In this document: positions 1 through 6,493 of the stretch, piece by piece
How positions within the stretch are numbered: the first letter of the stretch is position 1
Layout: each line of letters begins with the position of its first letter
Assembly (NCBI GenBank): GCA_020425885.1
Contig: JAGQRA010000523.1
Location: 1-7,318 of the forward strand
Reading direction: 5' to 3'
From: Planctomycetota bacterium
GTDB taxonomy: Bacteria > Planctomycetota > UBA1135 > UBA2386
DNA: 7,318 nt
Position numbers and translations under genes: made by a program
The notes under the pieces: generated by a model
What the model was told of the DNA's origin: nothing
The model's database searches: none
Seen by the model: the letters and a program-made list of their open reading frames with translations, nothing else

Positions 1-1
1 C

Positions 2-877
2 GTCGGGCAACAGCAGTCGCTGGCCATCGAGGACGACAACTACTCCGGCGCGGTCTTCGATCGCCGCAAGGCCGAGGCCTTGCATCAGGTCGATCGCAAC
101 ACCGAGCAGGAGGTCATTCGCGCCCGCCGTCGTGAGATCGAGGCGCAGGATCAGCTGATCGAGGCCCGCGCCGGCTATGACCGCGCCCTCGACGAGTTCA
201 AGATCCTGCTCGGCCTGCAGACGACGGAGCTGATCGACGTCGAGATCAGCGAGCCGCCGTATGAGCCGGTGCGCATCACCGAGGCCTCCGCCGTCGCCGC
301 GGCCCGGCACAACCGGCTCGACATCATCAGCGAACGCCAGCAGGTCGAAGACGCCGAGCGTTCGCTGCGGCTGGCCGAGAACGGCCTGCTGCCCAACCTC
401 GACCTGACCGCCAGCTACGGGCTGTCGGGCACCGACACCGAACTGGGCGGCGCGGGACCCGATCGTTGGAGCTCGTCGGTCGGCCTCAACTTCGAGGTGC
501 CCCTGCAGCGCAAGTCCGAGCGCAACAGCTACCGCAGCGCCGTCATCCAGGTCGAGCAGATCAAGCGCGGCTTCACGCAACGGCTCGACCAGCTCGACCT
601 CGAGATCCGCGACGCGCTGCGTCGGCTGCGCAGCATCGAGCAGCGCGTCGGCCTGCAACGGGAGCAGATCCAGCAGGAGCGCGGCGCCGTGACCCTCAAC
701 GAGATCCGCTACGAATCGGGCAAGCTCGACAACCGCGAGCTGCTCGAAGCCCGGCAGGCCCTGGTCAACGCGCAGAACGCGCTGATCCGGCTCAAGGTGG
801 ACCACTTCATCGCCCGGCTCTCGCTGCTGCGGGACATGGGGCTGTTCTTCGTCGATGAATCGGGAATGTGGCAATGA
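2..877 (+). CDS. TolC-family outer membrane efflux channel, 5' partial
   Basis: This is the C-terminal 291 residues of an outer membrane factor, the channel through which a tripartite pump expels substrate across the outer membrane. The frame is open to the left edge, so the true start, signal peptide and first part are missing; family members are usually about 420-500 residues. The fragment shows the pattern of the family: a long charged helical stretch (about 1-75), an R-L-D element opening the second repeat (105-107), then a helix ending in LLPNLDLTASYG (129-140), a short beta section with a conserved W (156) and a 'VPL' strand (166-168), and a second long helical pair (172-285) containing YESGKLDNRELLEA (237-250). 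The helices would form the periplasmic tunnel and the strands the barrel. A TTG at position 80 is internal and not a believable start. Its stop overlaps the adaptor start as ATGA. The family assignment is firm; the substrate is unknown. Confidence 0.9.
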   Translation, partial: VGQQQSLAIEDDNYSGAVFDRRKAEALHQVDRNTEQEVIRARRREIEAQDQLIEARAGYDRALDEFKILLGLQTTELIDVEISEPPYEPVRITEASAVAAARHNRLDIISERQQVEDAERSLRLAENGLLPNLDLTASYGLSGTDTELGGAGPDRWSSSVGLNFEVPLQRKSERNSYRSAVIQVEQIKRGFTQRLDQLDLEIRDALRRLRSIEQRVGLQREQIQQERGAVTLNEIRYESGKLDNRELLEARQALVNAQNALIRLKVDHFIARLSLLRDMGLFFVDESGMWQ

Positions 878-2442
878 ACGTCAAGATCGCTGTAGGTGCA
901 GTCCTCGTTCTCGCGCTCGGGGCGTGGTTCTGGGGAAGTTCGGGCGAGGTCGCGGCCAGCGTCGACGACACCGGTGAGCTGTTCGAGGTGCGGCGCGACG
1001 ATCTCCGCATCACCATCACCGAGAACGGCACGATGGTGGCGAAGGAATCGAAGAAGGTCGAACCGAAGCTGCGCGGGCAGGGCAAGATCACGTTCCTCGT
1101 CGAGGAGGGCAAGGTGGTCGAGCAGGACGAGATCGTCTGCAAGCTCGACCCGACCAGCCTCGAGGAGCGCATCGAGAGCCTGCAACTCGAGATCCTGCAG
1201 ACCGAGACCAGCCTGAAGACGGCGCGTCGCGAGCACGAGATCACCGAGGTCGAGAACGTCGCCAACAAGGCCAAGGCCGGGGTCGCGCTGGAGCGTGCCC
1301 AGAAGGAGCTCGAGAAATACCGCGACGGCGAGGCGCCGCAGCAACACAAGAAGCTCGAGGTCGCGATCAAGGACGCCGAGACCGACTTCAATCGCAAGAA
1401 GAAGAACCTCGAGGACTCGCAGAAGCTGCTGGCCGAGAACTTCATCCGCAAGTCCGAGCTCGAGGATCACCAGATCGACTTCGAGCGTGCCACCGTGCAG
1501 AAGGAGGGGGCCGACCTCGATCTGATGATCTTCGACAAGTACACCTATCCGATGCAGATGGCGGATCTGCAGACCAAGGTAGCGGACGCGACCCGGGATG
1601 TGGAGACGACCGCGAAGCGGGCCGAGTCGACCCTGGAGCAGAAGGCCGTCACGGTGCAGTCGAACGAGAAGCGGCTCAAGGCGCAGCAGAAGCAGCTCGA
1701 GGAGCGCAAGGAAGAGCTCGAGAACATGTCGCTGAAGGCGCCCTGTCCGGGCATCGTGGTCTATGGCGATCCGCACCAGCCCTGGTATCGCGAAGACATC
1801 AAGGTCGGTGGCGAGATCTGGGGTGGGCACACCGTGATGACGATCCCGGATCTGCGCGTGATGCAGGTCAAGGTCGAGGTGCACGAGGCCGACATCGACA
1901 AGGTCGCGGTCGGGCAGAAGGCGGTCGTCACCATGGACACCTACCTCGGCATGACGCTGGAGGGCGAGGTGTCGAAGATCGCTTCGATCGCCGGCGGACA
2001 GAACCAATGGGGCGGCTCGGGCCAGGTGAAGAAGTTCGACGTCGAGATCACGATCATGGCCGAGAGCCTCGACAAGACCCTGCGTCCTGGCATCAGCGCC
2101 AAGGCGGAGATCCAGATCGAGACCAGGACCGGCGTGTTGTTCGTGCCGTTGCAGAGCGTCTTCGCCGAGGACGGCGAGCAGTTCTGCCACGTCATGGAGT
2201 CCGACAAGGGGCCGCAGCGCCGCAAGGTCGAGATCGGCGCCGCCAACGAGAACTACGTCGAGATCACGGCCGGGCTCGTCGAAGGCGAGAAGGTGCTGCT
2301 CTACAACCCGTTGATGCCGGAGTTCGGCGGTCGCAAGGACGAGGCCGGAGCCGAGGATGCCAAGTCGCCTGACCAGGGCGGGGCCAAGTCGGGCAGCACG
2401 GGCACGCCCGTCGAGGCCAGTGCCAGCAAGGGAGGGGGCTGA
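874..2442 (+). CDS. Periplasmic adaptor (membrane fusion) protein, HlyD/MacA type
   Basis: This 522-residue protein should link the inner membrane ABC permease to the TolC-like channel. Residues 4-20 form one hydrophobic segment, best read as an uncleaved N-terminal anchor. The first lipoyl half lies near 62-93 (VEEGKVVEQDEIVCKLDP at 76-93). A charged, Lys/Glu-rich helical hairpin follows (about 94-286), and the second lipoyl half begins at MSLKAPCPGIVVYG (285-298) and runs to about 327. The beta-barrel (about 330-420, including 'GQKAVV' and 'LRPGISAKAEI') and a membrane-proximal domain (about 420-480) complete the fold. The last 38 residues are a hydrophilic Gly/Ala/Ser/Asp tail with no visible motif. 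I chose ATG at 874, which overlaps the upstream stop, with a weak GGGA at 862-865. A GTG at 868 would add two residues. The length exceeds the roughly 370-400 residues of E. coli MacA because of the long hairpin and the tail. Confidence 0.9.
   Translation: MNVKIAVGAVLVLALGAWFWGSSGEVAASVDDTGELFEVRRDDLRITITENGTMVAKESKKVEPKLRGQGKITFLVEEGKVVEQDEIVCKLDPTSLEERIESLQLEILQTETSLKTARREHEITEVENVANKAKAGVALERAQKELEKYRDGEAPQQHKKLEVAIKDAETDFNRKKKNLEDSQKLLAENFIRKSELEDHQIDFERATVQKEGADLDLMIFDKYTYPMQMADLQTKVADATRDVETTAKRAESTLEQKAVTVQSNEKRLKAQQKQLEERKEELENMSLKAPCPGIVVYGDPHQPWYREDIKVGGEIWGGHTVMTIPDLRVMQVKVEVHEADIDKVAVGQKAVVTMDTYLGMTLEGEVSKIASIAGGQNQWGGSGQVKKFDVEITIMAESLDKTLRPGISAKAEIQIETRTGVLFVPLQSVFAEDGEQFCHVMESDKGPQRRKVEIGAANENYVEITAGLVEGEKVLLYNPLMPEFGGRKDEAGAEDAKSPDQGGAKSGSTGTPVEASASKGGG
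2431..2438 (+). promoter_or_regulatory. Ribosome binding site for the ABC ATPase
   Basis: GGAGGGGG lies 6 nt before the GTG at 2445 and inside the last codons of the adaptor gene. It is one of the clearest Shine-Dalgarno sequences in the window and decides the GTG start of the ATPase. Confidence 0.7.
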
Positions 2443-2444
2443 CC

Positions 2445-3179
2445 GTGGTCGCCGATCCGCAGCGCGCGGTCCTCGATCTGCGCGGCATCACCAAGTCCTA
2501 CGGCAGCGTGCAGAACCCGCTGCCGGTGCTGCGCGGCATCGACCTCACCGTACACGAGGGCGAATACGTCGCCATCGTCGGGGCCTCGGGCTCCGGCAAG
2601 TCGACCTTGCTCAACATCCTCGGTTGTCTCGATCGGCCGACGGGCGGGTCCTATCTGCTGGTCGGCGACGACGTCGCCAAGCTGGACGACCTGAGTCTGT
2701 CGCACGTGCGCAAGACCCGTATCGGCTTCGTCTTCCAGTCGTTCCAACTGGTGTCGCATCTGTCGGTGGCCGAGAACGTCGAGCTGCCGCTGCTCTATGC
2801 CCGGGTGCCGCGCAAGGTGCGGCGCGAACGATCGCGGGCCTTGATCGACCGCGTCGGTCTCGGCCATCGCCTCTCGCACGTGCCCACCCAGCTGTCCGGT
2901 GGCGAGTGCCAGCGCGCCGCGCTGGCCCGGGCGTTGGTCAACGAGCCGGCGCTGATCCTCGCCGACGAGCCGACCGGCAATCTCGATTCCAAGACCTCGG
3001 CCGAGATCATGAAGCTGTTCGTCGAGCTGCACCGGAGCGGCCGCACGATCGTGATGATCACCCACGACCCGAGCGTCGCCGCGATCGCGGGGCGTCGGAT
3101 CACGTTGCGCGACGGCCAGGTCGAGCGCGAAGACGGCTCGGTGGCAGACGAGGCGGAGGCGGCATGTTCGGCGAACTGA
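2445..3179 (+). CDS. ABC transporter ATP-binding subunit, MacB/LolD class
   Basis: This 244-residue cytoplasmic ATPase powers the pump. All nucleotide-binding motifs are present in order: Walker A GASGSGKST (46-54), Q-loop Gln98 in FVFQSF, the ABC signature LSGGE (150-154) followed by CQRAALARAL, Walker B LILADEP (170-176) with catalytic Glu175, the D-loop GNLD (178-181) and the switch His207 in ITHDP. The spacing and the 'EYVAIVGASGSGKSTLLNILGCLDRPT' type N-terminus are typical of the MacB/LolD/FtsE group (class 3 exporters working by mechanotransmission). In E. coli MacB this domain is fused to the permease; here it is a separate gene. GTG is the start, 2 nt after the adaptor stop and behind a strong ribosome binding site. 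The gene overlaps the permease start by 16 nt. The residue after LSGGE is Cys, where Gln, Met or Arg is more usual. The C-terminal ~20 residues are acidic and variable. Family firm, substrate unknown. Confidence 0.93.
   Translation: MVADPQRAVLDLRGITKSYGSVQNPLPVLRGIDLTVHEGEYVAIVGASGSGKSTLLNILGCLDRPTGGSYLLVGDDVAKLDDLSLSHVRKTRIGFVFQSFQLVSHLSVAENVELPLLYARVPRKVRRERSRALIDRVGLGHRLSHVPTQLSGGECQRAALARALVNEPALILADEPTGNLDSKTSAEIMKLFVELHRSGRTIVMITHDPSVAAIAGRRITLRDGQVEREDGSVADEAEAACSAN
3155..3159 (+). promoter_or_regulatory. Ribosome binding site that sets the permease start
   Basis: GGAGG ends 4 nt before the ATG at 3164, inside the end of the ATPase gene. The frame is open much further upstream (to about 2357), but that upstream part is only the shadow of the ATPase gene. 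This site and the protein alignment pattern (MFGELILEALRNLRRHKLRS, the usual N-terminus of MacB-type permeases) fix the start at 3164. The spacing is a little short. Confidence 0.6.
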
Positions 3180-4432
3180 TCCTCGAGGCGTTGCGCAATC
3201 TGCGACGGCACAAGCTGCGGTCGTTGCTGACCGCGCTCGGCATCATCTTCGGCATCGCGTCGGTGGTCTCGATGGTCTCTGCCGGCGAGGGCGCGCGCCG
3301 CGCGATCCTCGAGCAGATCGAGGAGCTGGGCACGACCAACATCATCATCAACGCGCAGAAGCCGCCCGCCGAGCAGAACGCGAAGAAGGCCGAGGGCAGC
3401 TACGTGCTGCGCTACGGCCTGACCTTCCGCGATCTCGAGCAGATCAGGGCCACGCTGCCGAAGGTCACAGCGGCGCTGCCGGTGCACGACGTCAAGGACT
3501 GGATCTGGTTTCGCGGTCGGCGCGTCGAGGCCAAGATCCACGGCGTCACTCCCGACTACTTCAGCCAGCTCGGCATGAAGCCGATCCACGGCCGGGTCCT
3601 GGCCGCCGGGGACACCAGCAACCGCGGCCGCGTATGCGTGGTCCGGGCCCGCGTCATCCACGAGGCGCGCTATCTCGGCGACCCGCTGCAGCTGGACCTC
3701 AAGATCGGTTCGCAGTTCTACCGCGTCGTCGGGGTGTTGCCCGACTTCGCCACCGACAATCCCGACCGTGAGATCCTCGGCATCGACGACCGGGCGATGG
3801 AGGTCTACGTACCTTTCGACACCGTCGTCGACCGGCTCGGCTTCGCCAGCTACACCTCCGACGAGGGCGCTTCGGAGAACACCCGCGTCGAACTGCACCA
3901 GATCGTCTGCACCGTCGACGGCGAGCAGAACGTGCCGGCCGCCGCCCGCGGCGTGCACGCCATCCTCGAGAAGTTCCACGAGCGCCGCGACTACTCGGTG
4001 ACCGTGCCGATCGAACTGCTGCAGCAGCGGGCCCGCACGCAGCGTACGTTCGACCTGGTGCTGCCGTTGATCGCCGGCATCTCGCTGCTGGTCGGCGGCA
4101 TCGGCATCCTCAACATCATGTTGGCCAGCGTCACCGAGCGCACCCGTGAGATCGGCATCCGGCGCGCCATCGGTGCCTCGCAGGGCGACATCACGCTGCA
4201 GTTCCTGATCGAGACGATCACGCTGACGTTCATCGGCGGCATCCTCGGCATCGTGCTCGGCGTCGGCGGCGCGATGCTGATCGAACGGGTCACCGATTGG
4301 AAGCCGGTGATCACGCCCTGGGCCGTCGCCCTGGCGATGGGGATCTCGTGTCTGACCGGAGTCGTCTTCGGGCTCTACCCGGCACGCCGTGCGGCGTTGA
4401 TGGATCCGGTGCGGGCGCTGCGCTACGACTAG
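3164..4432 (+). CDS. MacB/FtsX-type ABC permease
   Basis: This 422-residue inner membrane protein pairs with the preceding ATPase and has the four-helix MacB topology. TM1 (about 20-40, LLTALGIIFGIASVVSMVSAG) is followed by a large periplasmic domain (about 42-295, MacB_PCD type). Then come TM2 (about 298-322), TM3 (about 350-373) and TM4 (about 384-405). The FtsX core carries the conserved cytoplasmic loop ERTREIGIRRAIGAS (325-339) and the C-terminal GLYPARRAALMDPVRALRYD (403-422), the usual ending of this family. Together with the adaptor and the TolC-like channel it would make a MacAB-TolC-like pump driving periplasmic substrates out of the cell. MacB relatives handle macrolides, peptides, toxins or lipids, and the sequence does not say which applies here. 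Its stop codon TAG is formed at the junction with the palindromic element downstream (last bases of the left 14-bp repeat plus G4432). Confidence 0.92.
   Translation: MFGELILEALRNLRRHKLRSLLTALGIIFGIASVVSMVSAGEGARRAILEQIEELGTTNIIINAQKPPAEQNAKKAEGSYVLRYGLTFRDLEQIRATLPKVTAALPVHDVKDWIWFRGRRVEAKIHGVTPDYFSQLGMKPIHGRVLAAGDTSNRGRVCVVRARVIHEARYLGDPLQLDLKIGSQFYRVVGVLPDFATDNPDREILGIDDRAMEVYVPFDTVVDRLGFASYTSDEGASENTRVELHQIVCTVDGEQNVPAAARGVHAILEKFHERRDYSVTVPIELLQQRARTQRTFDLVLPLIAGISLLVGGIGILNIMLASVTERTREIGIRRAIGASQGDITLQFLIETITLTFIGGILGIVLGVGGAMLIERVTDWKPVITPWAVALAMGISCLTGVVFGLYPARRAALMDPVRALRYD
4418..4431 (+). repeat. 14-bp direct repeat, left copy
   Basis: CTGCGCTACGACTA here encodes the last residues of the permease (LRYD) and the first two bases of its stop codon. 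An identical copy lies at 4520-4533. The pair brackets the palindrome at 4435-4519 with only GCC (4432-4434) between this copy and the palindrome arm. I see no similarity beyond the 14 bp on either side, which is the appearance of a target-site duplication. Confidence 0.75.
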
Positions 4433-4434
4433 CC

Positions 4435-4519
4435 TGGAGCACCGAGCCCGCTACGTTCACCCAGCCCCGCTTCCCCGGCCGTCGCTAGTCTGGAAGAACG
4501 TAGCGGGTTCGGTACTCCA
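4435..4519. repeat. 85-bp imperfect palindrome, candidate MITE-like element or mRNA hairpin
   Basis: The arms 4435-4458 and 4496-4519 are inverted repeats matching at 22 of 24 positions. The innermost 12 bp (CCCGCTACGTTC, 4447-4458) pair perfectly with 4496-4507. The mismatches are C4440/A4514 and G4446/T4508; the second would be a G-U pair in plus-strand RNA. Past a 2-nt bulge on each side the stem can continue for 4 bp (4461-4464 with 4490-4493). The middle (4459-4495) is GC-rich and too short to code. The left arm starts 2 nt after the permease stop, so the transcribed hairpin could stop or protect the 3' end of the pump mRNA. No T-run follows, so it is not a classical intrinsic terminator. 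Flanking 14-bp direct repeats suggest insertion. I do not recognise the family of the ends. Confidence 0.8.
4486..4491 (+). promoter_or_regulatory. Possible -10 hexamer for uvrC within the palindromic element
   Basis: TAGTCT, followed by GG, lies 47 nt before the uvrC GTG and inside the central part of the palindrome. It resembles a sigma-70-type -10 box and the TAGACTGG upstream of the last gene. No convincing -35 box is visible at 16-18 nt upstream, so this is a weak suggestion. Confidence 0.2.
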
Positions 4520-4533
4520 CTGCGCTACGACTA
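4520..4533 (+). repeat. 14-bp direct repeat, right copy
   Basis: This is an exact copy of 4418-4431 and directly abuts the right arm of the palindrome (which ends at 4519). It ends 5 nt before the uvrC start codon. If the segment 4432-4533 is removed in thought, the permease frame would read on through TAT CGG GGT GGA and end at the TGA at 4556-4558. It would then overlap the uvrC start by 20 nt. Confidence 0.75.
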
Positions 4534-4538
4534 TCGGG

Positions 4539-6374
4539 GTGGATCCGCGCATCGCTGACAAGGTTGCCCGCTTTCCGACCGGGCCGGGCGTCTACGTCTT
4601 CACCGACGCGAGTGGCGCCGCGCTCTACGTCGGCAAGGCCGCCGACCTGCGGGCGCGGGTGCGGAGCTACCTGAAGCCGGGGGGCGACGGACGCTATCAG
4701 CTGCGGTTCCTGGCCGCCGACGCGGTCGATGTCGAGTTCCTCGCCACCGCGACCGAGCAGGAGGCGCTGCTGCTCGAGAACACGGTCATCAAGAAGCGGA
4801 AGCCGCGCTACAACATCAAGCTCAAGGACGACAAGGCGTTCCTGTTGCTGCGGCTCGATCGCGGCGAACCCTGGCCCTGGTATCGTCTGGTCCGGCGGCG
4901 GGCCGATGACGGTGCGCTCTACTTCGGCCCGTTCGCGTCGGCCAAGTCGGTGCGCCGGACCCTGCGCCTGCTGCACAAGATCACGCCGTTGCGCGACTGC
5001 TCCGACGCGGTGTTCACGAACCGCGCGCGGCCCTGCATCAAGCACCAGATCGGTCGCTGCCCGGCGCCGTGCACCGGTCTGATCGAACGCGAGGCCTACG
5101 ACATCCTGCTCGATCATTCGATCCGGATCCTGCGCGGCGAGGTCGGCCCGGTTCTCGGTGAGCTGCGGCAGCGCATGCAGGCCGCGGTCGACGGTCTCGA
5201 GTTCGAACGTGCCCAGGCGATCAAGGAGCAGATCCAGGCGTTGCAGTCGGTGGCCGAACCCCAGGCCGTGGTCGCCGCGGCGGGCGACGAGGACGCGCTC
5301 GGCATCCATCGTGTCGGCGACGAGGTCACGGTGGCGTTGCTGGCCTTCCGCGGTGGCGCGCTGGAGAGTTCGCGTCGCCACGCCTTTCGCACGTCGTTGC
5401 CGGACGAGCTGCTGCTCGGCGAACTGCTGGGACGCTTCTACGAAGGCGATCGCTACGTGCCGCCGGCGTTGCTGCTGCCGCGCCTGCCGTCGGAGTCGGC
5501 GATCATCGCCGGCTGGCTCGCCGACAAGCGCGGCGGCAAGGTCGAGTTGCTGCTGCCGCAACGGGGGCAGCGTCGCCGTCACCTCGAGCTGGCGGAACAG
5601 AATGCCGCGCTGGCCGACGCGATGGCGGCCGACGCCGAGGCACGCCGCCTCGCCGGCAGCGAACGGCTGGCGGCGCTGCTCGGCCTGGCGGACCCGCCCG
5701 AACGTCTGCACTGTCTCGATGTCTCGACGATCCAGGGGACCAGCACGGTGGCCTCGCGCGTCTGCTTCGTCGGCGGCCGGCCGAACAAGACCCAATACCG
5801 ACGCTTCCGGATCACGGCCGAGCACGCCGGCGACGACTTCTCGGCGATGGCGGAGGCGGTGCGACGGAGCCTGCGTCTCTGTCTCGAACGCGACGACGAG
5901 GAACTGCCGCAGGTGCTGGTGGTCGACGGTGGCCGCGGCCAGCTGAAGGCGGCGCAGGCGGCGGTGCTGGAACTCGGGCTGCAGGATGATCTGGTGCTCT
6001 GCGGTCTGGCCAAGAGCCGACTGCGTGGCGTCGGGGATGATCGCCGGGAGAGCGGCGAGCGCCTTGTCACTGGCGTGGCGGCCGAAGCCTTGCGCCTCGC
6101 CGATCGGGCTCCGGAGACCCTGCTGTTGGCGGCCCTGCGGGACGAGGCCCACCGTTTCGCGATTACCTACCACCGTCAGCGACGGGGCCGCATCGGCAGC
6201 GAACTCGACCAGATTCCGGGCATCGGTCTGGCGCGGCGCCGGACGCTGTTGCGCCGCTTCGGTTCGCTCACCGCCTTGCGCGCTGCCTCGCTCGAGCAAC
6301 TGCAGGCCGTGCCGGGATTGCCGGCCCAGGTCGCGGCGGCAGTCTGGCAGGCACTCCGCGTGAGCGGTGAGTAG
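4539..6374 (+). CDS. uvrC: Excinuclease ABC subunit C
   Basis: UvrC makes both incisions around a DNA lesion after UvrA and UvrB have located it, in nucleotide excision repair. The 611 residues match the usual family length. The N-terminal GIY-YIG nuclease domain (3' incision) spans about 12-95, with GVYVF (17-21), LYVGKA (29-34), Arg38 and Glu80. Four cysteines at 154, 166, 174 and 178 (RPCIKHQIGRCPAPC) match the set reported to bind an iron-sulfur cluster in E. coli UvrC. The UVR motif that contacts UvrB is at about 205-238. The RNase H-like domain (5' incision) carries Asp394 (HCLDVS), the GDD at 431-433, Asp463 (VVDGGRGQL) and His538 (RDEAH). Two helix-hairpin-helix motifs end the protein (about 557-606). 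The start is GTG at 4539, which gives the expected N-terminus; no good ribosome binding site precedes it. All catalytic residues are present, so it should be active. The upstream palindrome separates it from the pump genes. Confidence 0.97.
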   Translation: MDPRIADKVARFPTGPGVYVFTDASGAALYVGKAADLRARVRSYLKPGGDGRYQLRFLAADAVDVEFLATATEQEALLLENTVIKKRKPRYNIKLKDDKAFLLLRLDRGEPWPWYRLVRRRADDGALYFGPFASAKSVRRTLRLLHKITPLRDCSDAVFTNRARPCIKHQIGRCPAPCTGLIEREAYDILLDHSIRILRGEVGPVLGELRQRMQAAVDGLEFERAQAIKEQIQALQSVAEPQAVVAAAGDEDALGIHRVGDEVTVALLAFRGGALESSRRHAFRTSLPDELLLGELLGRFYEGDRYVPPALLLPRLPSESAIIAGWLADKRGGKVELLLPQRGQRRRHLELAEQNAALADAMAADAEARRLAGSERLAALLGLADPPERLHCLDVSTIQGTSTVASRVCFVGGRPNKTQYRRFRITAEHAGDDFSAMAEAVRRSLRLCLERDDEELPQVLVVDGGRGQLKAAQAAVLELGLQDDLVLCGLAKSRLRGVGDDRRESGERLVTGVAAEALRLADRAPETLLLAALRDEAHRFAITYHRQRRGRIGSELDQIPGIGLARRRTLLRRFGSLTALRAASLEQLQAVPGLPAQVAAAVWQALRVSGE

Positions 6375-6493
6375 CTGCGCCGAGACCGGCGATGTCCGCT
6401 CTGGCTTCGCCAACGTGGATAGGCCGCGCAGTCGGTCGCCGAATGGGCGTAGACTGGCCGGCCTCGTCACTTCGCACCTCGCACCGCACCGCC
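6375..6493. other. Spacer between uvrC and the secreted-protein gene
   Basis: These 119 nt hold no gene I can support. There is no clear intrinsic terminator after uvrC, since I see no strong hairpin followed by T residues. A promoter-like hexamer is at 6450-6455 and a short palindrome GGCCGGCC at 6456-6463. Just before the next start codon, CGCACC occurs three times (within 6473-6490), and no Shine-Dalgarno sequence is visible there. Confidence 0.6.
6450..6455 (+). promoter_or_regulatory. Possible -10 hexamer for the secreted-protein gene
   Basis: TAGACT (within GTAGACTGG) lies 38 nt before the ATG at 6494, a sensible distance for a -10 box with a short leader. It fits the TAnnnT shape, but no good -35 match is seen at 16-18 nt upstream. 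Its likeness to the TAGTCTGG before uvrC is the main reason for noting it. Confidence 0.3.

Noticed and set aside
709..2190. A 493-codon minus-strand open frame opposite the adaptor gene
   Set aside because: It mirrors the Glu/Lys-rich coding of the adaptor (giving Leu/Asp/Arg repeats) and has no family motif or sensible start region.
2357..3163. An N-terminal extension of the permease frame by about 269 codons
   Set aside because: This stretch overlaps the adaptor end and nearly all of the ATPase gene in another frame, and reads as Arg/Ala/Pro-rich low-quality protein. The typical permease N-terminus and a ribosome binding site are at 3164.
2795..3979. A 394-codon minus-strand open frame opposite the ATPase and permease genes
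   Set aside because: It is an antisense shadow crossing two well-supported genes, with no recognisable domain.
4435..4519. Calling the palindrome a standard intrinsic terminator
   Set aside because: The stem is strong, but no T-run follows either arm and the central segment is 37 nt. The bracketing direct repeats also need another explanation.
4418..4533. Reading the repeats as a CRISPR array or a REP cluster
   Set aside because: There are only two direct copies around one palindrome, with no regular spacers, no cas gene and no RAYT transposase in the window.
4485..6470. A long open frame (about 660 codons) on the minus strand opposite uvrC
   Set aside because: It is the antisense of a fully conserved uvrC. 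The translation is rich in Arg, Gln, Leu and Asp without domains, as expected from GC-rich codons read backwards.
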